64,000 nucleotides of DNA from positions 1,473,159 to 1,537,158 of the forward strand of contig OX419338.1 of the NCBI GenBank assembly GCA_948470475.1, given 5' to 3'. Numbering within the stretch: the first letter of the stretch is position 1; each line of letters starts with the position of its first letter. This DNA is from Galaxea fascicularis. Lineage: Eukaryota > Cnidaria > Anthozoa > Scleractinia > Euphylliidae. Shown one piece after another: positions 57,510 through 64,000 of the stretch. Position numbers and translations under genes: made by a program. The notes under the pieces are model-generated. The model made no database searches. It had not been told where the DNA came from and saw nothing but the letters and a program-made list of their open reading frames with translations.

Positions 57510-57563
57510 TTATTTAAATCGAAGGTCAAATTTTGCCCCAAAACATGACCCATCATTTACTGG

Positions 57564-57700
57564 TCATGCATAGCAGACATTACAAGACTTTGGGCACACC
57601 CTTTGTACGGACTGTGAATCCATGGTGTCATTTCCTCTCTCACAGAGGTTATCTTTGGCCCACTGTTTACATAACACATGCGTGTCCTTACAGTTGGCAT
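57564..57700 (-). CDS. Terminal exon with ShKT domain
   Basis: Acceptor CTCCTAG, phase 1 entry, 'ANCKDTHVLCKQWAKDNLCE' ... 'VCPKSCNVC', then stop TGA. Six cysteines spaced as in ShKT domains (C-x6-C-x7-C...C-x3-C-x2-C). This is a common C-terminal module of cnidarian secreted enzymes and matrix proteins; in this context it is a structural module, not evidence of a toxin gene. Confidence 0.82.
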
Positions 57701-60700
57701 CTAGGAGAAAATAAGTATGGCATTGAGTTAACTTTTATCTCGTAAACTCTTGCTTGCAAGTGAACGTACAGAATTATACAGTTTATTGTCACGATCACGA
57801 GTAAATCCATCGAGCATTTGCTAGTGTGCTCAAGATTTTTGGCGTTAATTCTTTTTCTGCCTGGCTTAATCTATTTAATATAGGAACTGAAATCATGAAC
57901 GAAACGACAATTCTTCTAGGATGTTTAGATAAATGTAGAGCTAGCACAAGAAATTGAATAACCAGCATTATTTTTGGGAAACAAGTTAATTTATTATTCT
58001 TGTCGTTATGAGAAGGCCAAGTTTGACATTATTGGTACGGTACCTAAACTGAGAGTTGAAGCACATATAAAATTGAATTAAGAAAAATGAAAAAACTGAG
58101 GTAAACTATATGACATCAAGTGGCAGCCGATAATTACGAACTTGTTATCATATTGTTGTTTTCCAACAAGATATTATTTTTTCAATACTGCATGGGTTAG
58201 CTTCATGGGTCTTAGCTCTTTTTTTTCTGTTTGTTGTTGTTATTTATTTAATGAAACGACGGCGGCAGCAACAGACCATGGTGGCTCTTTGGTCATCTCA
58301 AATACTAAATATTTGGATAGCATTTATAATTAATGTATACAACAATTCGCCTGGGTTAGACTTACCGTCGTGATGTCCATTTATGTTATAGATGATGGAT
58401 CTGTACGCAGCTCCAATGTCTTTCTTAGTTCCTCCGAGTCGGCGCAATAAAGCGTAGAGTTTGTGCCTTATGTCCTAATATTAGAATTGTTACAAAGAGA
58501 TGCGTCAGGAATAGTAACTGAGAGGTTGGGTTGAAAGTTTGTGATATTTTCCCGTATATCTTCGAGTGTCTTTCCTACCAAAGCATTTCGGCCTGAACAC
58601 TTGGTTGCTAATGAAGTTGAAAAAGAAAGAAAATTGCATTTATTCACTCGAAATTCTACAAGACGTCAAATTCCACAGGATAATTTGACTAACGTAGATT
58701 TCTGTCAATTTACATTAGGTTTATGTCGTTTACTTGCGAGCTGGTGGTGTGGCTTTATTTCATCGCATTATTGATACAATAAATGAAGCTATTTGAAGTA
58801 TCAAAAAACATGTTAGCATTAGTGAAAAAAACCAAAACTCGTGGGTTGTAGAGTAGTGTCACTACGACCAATAGTCTTATTTAGTCAGTAAAATATATGA
58901 CAGAAAACCTCTGCTCATGGAGTTCTCTGTATATTCAAGAAAACAATGGCCGGTTGAAATGGTTCTTATTACTACAGTTACCTCTCTAATCTTCTCTTTT
59001 TCGATCTCGTCCTCTTCATCTGAATTCCCGCTGGCATCAGAACTGTCTTGTTTATGGATCTGCTTGTAATGATCTAATTGTTTCAGCCGAGCTTCCAGCT
59101 TATCTTGCTTAACTTGTTTATCCGGTTTTGCCTGCGTGTCCTGGGTGGGATTCACATCTTGTCCTATTGGTTTGTTACTTGATTGCTGTTGCTTTGTATT
59201 TGAGTCTGAGTCAATGCTTAAAGTGGAAGATGGGGACTCCAATGGATGGTCAGCGTCAGGAAGTTCTACAATTGTCAGTTTTGGTTAGAAAGGGATGATT
59301 GCAATGTGGTTTCAATAAAAGTAAAGGGGCAATCCAGGTTCAATCAGAAAACGTCGCATATTTGCTGATAGGTAGTCCTCTATGTCCAAAGCACAAATTG
59401 TATCAGTTTTTATGCTGGGATCACAGTTACCTTCTCCGAAGCAAGATAAAGATTTATTTTTTCATTTCCAGTCTTTTATATCTGAATCGAAGAGATTTTA
59501 CAAAAGTACTTCAAAGTTTATTTTCAACCTGTTAGCATTGCTTAAATGTTCTTTTTGTCCGTTTTGCTGCCGCTTTGACTAATTATTATTATTGAATGTA
59601 ATTTTTTAATTTAATTTATTTCGACGTGAGTCCTCTCGATGAGTTCTTTTTCTTAGGGCAAACTTCGCCAAAAAATATTTTAAAAAAAGAAAAGAAAACG
59701 TTTCCAAGTAAGGCGAGGACAAAGCAAACCTTGGGTGATAGGGCGTTCTCAACAGTGAACCAGCTCAGTGACCTTATCTAGAAAGGACTTTCATCATGTA
59801 AAAGGAAGGAGAAAATTTTTAATGAATTTAAATCTTTGTTAACTTAATTATCTTTTTTAGAAGACTTACATTAGTGAATTCTAAACAAACGCTTATAGTT
59901 GTTGAAGGTATACCTGAAGGTGTTCTTGCAACAAGCTTCCCGCCAACAGCTGTGGTAAAGAAATGAACGATTGGTTATAGAAGAGACTGTCATTAGTATT
60001 CACCTCACTGAACGATTACATATGAACCATCACTCAAACTAAGGAAGGGATGAGCTGTAGCATGAGGCATGTATTGAGTCACATTTGAAAGGAGATCGGA
60101 CTATTTAAACATGTGGCGAAAAATCTAAATCTAAAACATTGAATAAGTTACCTTTAGAGATTAAAGGAGGTTAAGTGAGCCCTTAAGAAATAAAAAGTAG
60201 CAATAGTGGTATTTACATTGTTAATTTGTTCAACATTTCTCTGAAAATATTAATCAGACTTACCTCTACACATCCTAAATGTCAGCAAGGGCCTGATCAT
60301 AGGTAACAGCTCAAACTTCGAGACAGCCATTACGTGATCCCGAGCAGGATGTGTTGCTATTTCTTTGAGTTGTGCGCCATCAAACCCTGGCCCAATCCCC
60401 ACGCTTTCAATGCGAACTCCTCGGTCTCGCAGCACTCGTGATGGCGCTACGATATCATCAACTGATGACGTAGTCGCAAGGACAAGGAGCAGCTGAGGAA
60501 TACTTTTACGGCCACTGTTCTTGAACCAGCTTGTTTTTAAACCAGTTAAACTCGATCCTAGAGGAAGGAGTTTTAAGGAATAACTAGGCCGGTTATTTCA
60601 GTAAATTCTAACCAAAAGTTATTCAACTAAAAGTCTTTTAAAGATTAAAGCGTTTTCTGCAACCAGTTGTGCGCAAAGACTGTGAATCTCCTCCATTAAA

Positions 60701-63700
60701 GAAGACGGCAGGCTGGCATATCGTTTCTTTTTAACCGTTAAGTACAGTGGAAGATTTAGTATAGCCTGTTAATAAAAATTAAAATTCTCACCGAGTAAAA
60801 GTGGACCCCCAAAATAAGCAATGCGTGATATGGCTGTGTTCAGGCTTGGTACATCATGAAAACCCTGCAAGTCAAAGCTCATATGTGGCCCATTTGAAGC
60901 TGTTGCTACCGCTATATGGGTGCGATCCTCAGAAACTGAGAATGACCTTGCCAGGCTCTTGGTAAAATCCAACAACTTAGAAAACTGTTCTTGTTTGATT
61001 GAGGACGATCCATCAATTAGAATTCCAACGTCAGCCTTAGCAGAACACACTGTGGCATAATAAACACCAAACACGATGCATTTGTACAACGAGATAACAG
61101 TATTTTACTCCATGTATATATTGCTATGTTACCGGAATTAAAGGGGCCCTGATTGCAAGTATGCGCGTAAATAAATTTGGTCAGGGAGAATAAGTTTCTT
61201 TAATAGCACCCGCGCCGGATGGCCCCTTTCATAGTCTCCTGAGAATCTGAAGACAAACTGGCAATCGTCTCAATTAAAAAAAAAAATGACATTATGTAAT
61301 GAAGGGACGTTGTTTATTTCGCGGGAAACGTACAGACTAGCCTTCTAAGTAAATGAAGGGCTTGAAATAGCAGACTGTAGAATTACACACAAGCGTGTTA
61401 TGAGTATAGACAATTTTCAGTTGGGTACCAGAGTTATCACTACAACGATTCACAGCTGATGCCAAGTCTCCAGAACGAGGAAATGGAAACGGCAAACACA
61501 CAGGTAACTATCGGCTTGGTTCAGTATTTTCTACATTAATAAGAGACGCGCCAGCCACTTTTTCCCCAAGTATGACTTACTTTTCTTGGCAAGATCCTTT
61601 AATGTTAAACCTTTGTGAGACACTGATGGCGTGCTGTCTGCAATGTGATAGGCAAAATGTGCAAAAAAAGAAACTCGTTCACCTTTTGAAATTTTCAAGG
61701 ATCGAAGCTTTAAGAAAAAGATAATTATAAAAATGGATGACAAAATAGAGGAGAAGCCCCCTTTAAAGCTCGCCACTTGACAAGCCAATGAACTACAGCT
61801 AACTTGACTTGTCCTAAATTGTCGGCATAGACTGCATATCGTTCATGCAGAATTCCCCACCAGGCACGGCTACTCAGCTTCATCTCACTCTCTTTTTTCA
61901 GATACAGTTAATTGAACGCTCTTTACGAACATGTTTACACATTATCACTAGCTTCGACAACAATGACAAACAACAAAGCAAGTAACTAAAGAAGAATTAC
62001 TCTTAGGTGTTGCAGTACTGGTGTTTTTGGAGTCGCTTGAGGTAGATGTGGATTCCTCAATATCCATGGTCTTATTTGCTTTGGGAGTCGGTATACCGTC
62101 TCCACTGTTTGCCTCAGAGTCTTCGTTCATTCCAGCTTTGTCAGTGTCCACTTCCGTTGCACCGGAGAGCATATCAAATATGTCCACTTGAGTAGATGTG
62201 CCGTTAATTGCATCTTCAAAGTTGTCGTCGTTACTAGAGGTGGTTTCTGTTATCCCTCCTCCCTGTTCATCAGTTGGTAATTGCTTGTTGGGATTTTGAG
62301 CTGCAATGCAAGATAAAATACTCGTATTTTGAAGTGTAAATGCAGAGTAAGGGCGGCAAAGAAACTTACGGGAAAGTCAAGCCCTAAGTCATTGCCGCAC
62401 ACTAGATGAGCACAATACAAGTAGTTATTGTAAATAGTGATGCAACTCTCTCATCCCGTTGCTACAGGCTGCAAGCCAGACTAATTAAGAAAACTACCGA
62501 CATAGGGAGCTAACCAACGGTTGGTTGACTACGGCAATGAATAACAGGGCAGTCAACTTGGTAATGTCTGATTGGATGGCACACACTTTTCAAAGGAATT
62601 GTACTTCAAGTAAACAAAAAATATTCGCTGACAAAAAGCTCAAAAGGCAAATTAACGCTTCTTCTTTAATTATTCCTTAGCCATTAACATTGTTTTTTAC
62701 ATTTCTCTTTGCTTTTTTAATATAACCATAGTCAGTTGATCTATCGTAAAGAGCGTTATATTAATATTCTTCTTTGTAGAATGATCCCTGAAACAAGTAA
62801 CATATTAGAGGAGATTGACCTAATTACTAATCGTGTTAGTGAATCAGTCAGTTCAGATCCAGTTTAAAACAAGCAACGCTTGGGTTCACTAATTCCGAAC
62901 TTTTAGAAGTACTTTTCTTCTCTTCATTTCTCTCTTTCGCAAAAGTTTGCTCAGAAGAGTGTTCAAGCCTCCACAAAAATGTTTGTCGTAAATCTGTGCC
63001 ACCACTTTGCTTGCTATTTTAACGACATCTTTAAACTTTCCATGATAAACATATTTGGCTCTTGGGTAACTTGCGATCTTCTCCAACTGCGTTAGTGAGA
63101 CGTCTGCTCCCAGACCAACAGCAAACACCTCTGCACCACTTTCCTGAAGAATCTTGGCTGGTTGTCTTACGTCATCGGCTGAATTTCCATCAGTCAAAAC
63201 AATCACCACATGCGGAATGTTAGGCCGTCCACTCGGATTAATCACAAGTTCTTTAACATCTTTCAGTCCTTTGCCGATTTTCTGATTTCCAAAAGGGAGA
63301 GGTATGAGACCCATGACACCCATCAACAGTGGTTTCTTTACTATCCGGTTGAAGTCTATCACAATGTAAAAGGTGTGCCCTTCAGTGACGATTCCAACTT
63401 TCGTTCCATCCTTGGAGACGTCAAAAGCGTGGGTAACGTATTTCATAAATGCAATTGTTTTCTTCCAGTTAGCAACACTCATCTTTCCAGTACTTTCAAT
63501 AAGAAACACCAGATCCACCTTGTTTGGCCGTGGACCTGCGAGGCAATAGACTTTGTTGGAATCCTTTTAGCCGCATTTGGTCTCAAAACTCTACACTGGC
63601 CATGAATGGAATTAAGTCTTACACTCCCCGTTCCTAGCCTGTATCACTGAGAAGGCCTTTGTGTTTAAAAAACTGTATAATTGCTTCTTGACTTACCTTC

Positions 63701-63954
63701 ATTTGTTGTTGCTTCTTGCTTGCTTGGTAACCGCGGTATTCCTGTGGAGACAAACGAAATTGATTTTAAAACTTTATGTTGCAGTTGAAGGCCCAAGTAG
63801 TTACAGTTTTTCACACTGATGGAAGTAATGCGGAAAGCATGTCAGTATTATATTTGGGAATTAATTTCTAAGTTCGCCTTTTCCTAAAGAAGGAAAATCT
63901 CACCCGGTGTTGTTAGAGAATTGACTGCTGCTCCTGGTTCCTCATCTGGGTCCA
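57564..63954 (-). CDS. Extracellular VWA / acidic-linker / ShKT protein (partial, 5' end beyond right edge)
   Basis: Exons (minus order): 63904-63954, 63697-63741, 62001-62300, 61581-61637, 60792-61049, 60264-60557, 59914-59949, 58982-59265, 58366-58474 and 57564-57700, with the VWA exon 62889-63535 as an alternative ending. Internal exons are phase 1-1, the usual pattern of secreted modular proteins, apart from a phase-0 junction between 58982 and 58474. In order: Pro/Glu linkers; an acidic Ser/Thr/Asp region ('MNEDSEANSGDGIPTPKANK'); a VWA domain split over two exons ('KADVGILIDGSSSIKQEQF' ... 'ATHPARDHVMAVSKFELLP'); a Gln/Lys/Asp-rich region ending 'SDEEDEIEKEKIRE'; a helical segment 'HKLYALLRRLGGTKKDIGAA'; and a terminal ShKT domain. 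VWA domains bind protein ligands through a metal site. Related multi-VWA proteins occur in coral skeletal or extracellular matrix; that role is only a guess here. Confidence 0.8.
58366..59265 (-). CDS. Charged linker and helical exons of the VWA/ShKT gene
   Basis: Exon 58982-59265 (phase 1-0) encodes a Gln/Asp/Lys-rich disordered stretch ('SDSNTKQQQSSNKPIGQDVN', 'KPDKQVKQDKLEARLKQLDH'). Exon 58366-58474 (phase 0-1) encodes 'DIRHKLYALLRRLGGTKKDI' and 'YRSIIYNINGHHD'. Donors GTAACT and GTAAGT. Confidence 0.72.
59914..61049 (-). CDS. VWA domain exons of the VWA/ShKT gene
   Basis: Exons 60792-61049 and 60264-60557 (both phase 1-1) make one VWA domain, followed by a 12-codon exon 59914-59949. The first strand carries the MIDAS motif as 'LIDGSSS'. 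The later Asp expected after strand 4 is missing ('LLLVLATTSSVDD' instead of a TDG), so metal binding may be weak or absent. Confidence 0.82.
61581..62300 (-). CDS. Acidic linker exons of the VWA/ShKT gene
   Basis: Exon 62001-62300 (phase 1-1; Asn/Asp/Thr-rich, 'TETTSSNDDNFEDAINGTS') and exon 61581-61637 (phase 1-1, 'STPSVSHKGLTLKDLAKK'). Low complexity and probably disordered. Confidence 0.72.
62889..63535 (-). CDS. Complete VWA domain in one exon, alternative last exon
   Basis: The exon enters in phase 1 after CCTCGCAG, directly compatible with the exon at 63697-63741. It encodes 'KVDLVFLIESTGKMSVANWK' ... 'PHVVIVLTDGNSADDVRQPA' ... 'EVFAVGLGADVSLTQLEKIA' and a basic tail 'LLRKREMKRRKVLLKVRN' with a stop at 62889. 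The MIDAS start DxSxS is degenerate (IESTGKMS) while the TDG is kept. There is no good phase-1 donor before the stop, so it cannot splice to the next exon (62300) in frame. It therefore either ends a short isoform or ends a separate gene. Confidence 0.75.
63697..63954 (-). CDS. Upstream linker exons of the VWA/ShKT gene
   Basis: Exons 63904-63954 ('DPDEEPGAAVNSLTTPG') and 63697-63741 ('IPRLPSKQEATTNEG'), both phase 1-1 with clear GT-AG borders. The signal peptide and first domains should lie beyond 64000. Confidence 0.72.
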
Positions 63955-64000
63955 CTGAAATCAAATCCAAACACATTTCTTCGCGACATTACATAACACT

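Noticed and set aside
1..64000. CRISPR arrays, rRNA, tRNA, bacterial operons
   Set aside because: No spaced short palindromic repeats, no cloverleaf with a usable anticodon and no rRNA cores seen; gene structure is clearly eukaryotic.

Overview
The window looks like nuclear DNA of an anthozoan cnidarian, most likely a stony coral. It is AT-rich, its genes have short exons with GT-AG introns and TATA/AATAAA signals, and it carries animal-type genes (dystrophin, VWA/ShKT proteins, cysteine-rich secreted proteins). It is also dense in metazoan transposons: a split-direct-repeat tyrosine-recombinase retroelement, non-LTR retroelement fragments, elements with long inverted repeats, and hairpin MITEs. 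The host taxon is an inference; nothing in the sequence names a species. I saw no bacterial operons, CRISPR array, rRNA or tRNA.

Layout. 1-361: one exon of a calponin-homology (CH) gene on the minus strand, running off the left edge. 362-9772: mostly non-coding spacer with MITEs and two unexplained ORFs. 9773-40866 (+): a dystrophin/utrophin-family gene that I could assemble exon by exon with matching splice phases. It has two CH domains and about four spectrin-like repeats, and at least three, probably four, alternative first exons, all ending in phase 1 and all compatible with one common 62-nt exon 2. Its first intron region holds hairpin MITEs and a dead non-LTR retroelement. The intron after exon 2 holds a Ngaro-like retrotransposon (21874-29285), itself split by a palindromic element (24820-26070). 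40867-43333: repeats only.

43334-49179 (-): an eight-exon gene for a secreted protein built of seven small four-cysteine modules, mostly C-x6-C-x(9-12)-C-x6-C, one per exon, all introns phase 0. Two decayed copies of its signal-peptide exon lie inside its introns, which suggests that tandem whole-gene copies fused into one gene. 51066-53446 (-): a three-exon relative with two such modules. 55454-57509: a 2-kb element with long inverted repeats and a 10-bp target duplication. 57564 to the right edge (-): an extracellular VWA-domain gene with acidic linkers, a split VWA domain and a C-terminal ShKT domain. A second VWA exon with its own stop codon looks like an alternative last exon.

The genes are separate eukaryotic units, not an operon. 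The dystrophin-like protein should act at the cell cortex by binding F-actin. The other three products should be secreted. Exon borders were set by hand from splice signals, phase continuity and protein similarity; no transcript evidence was available.
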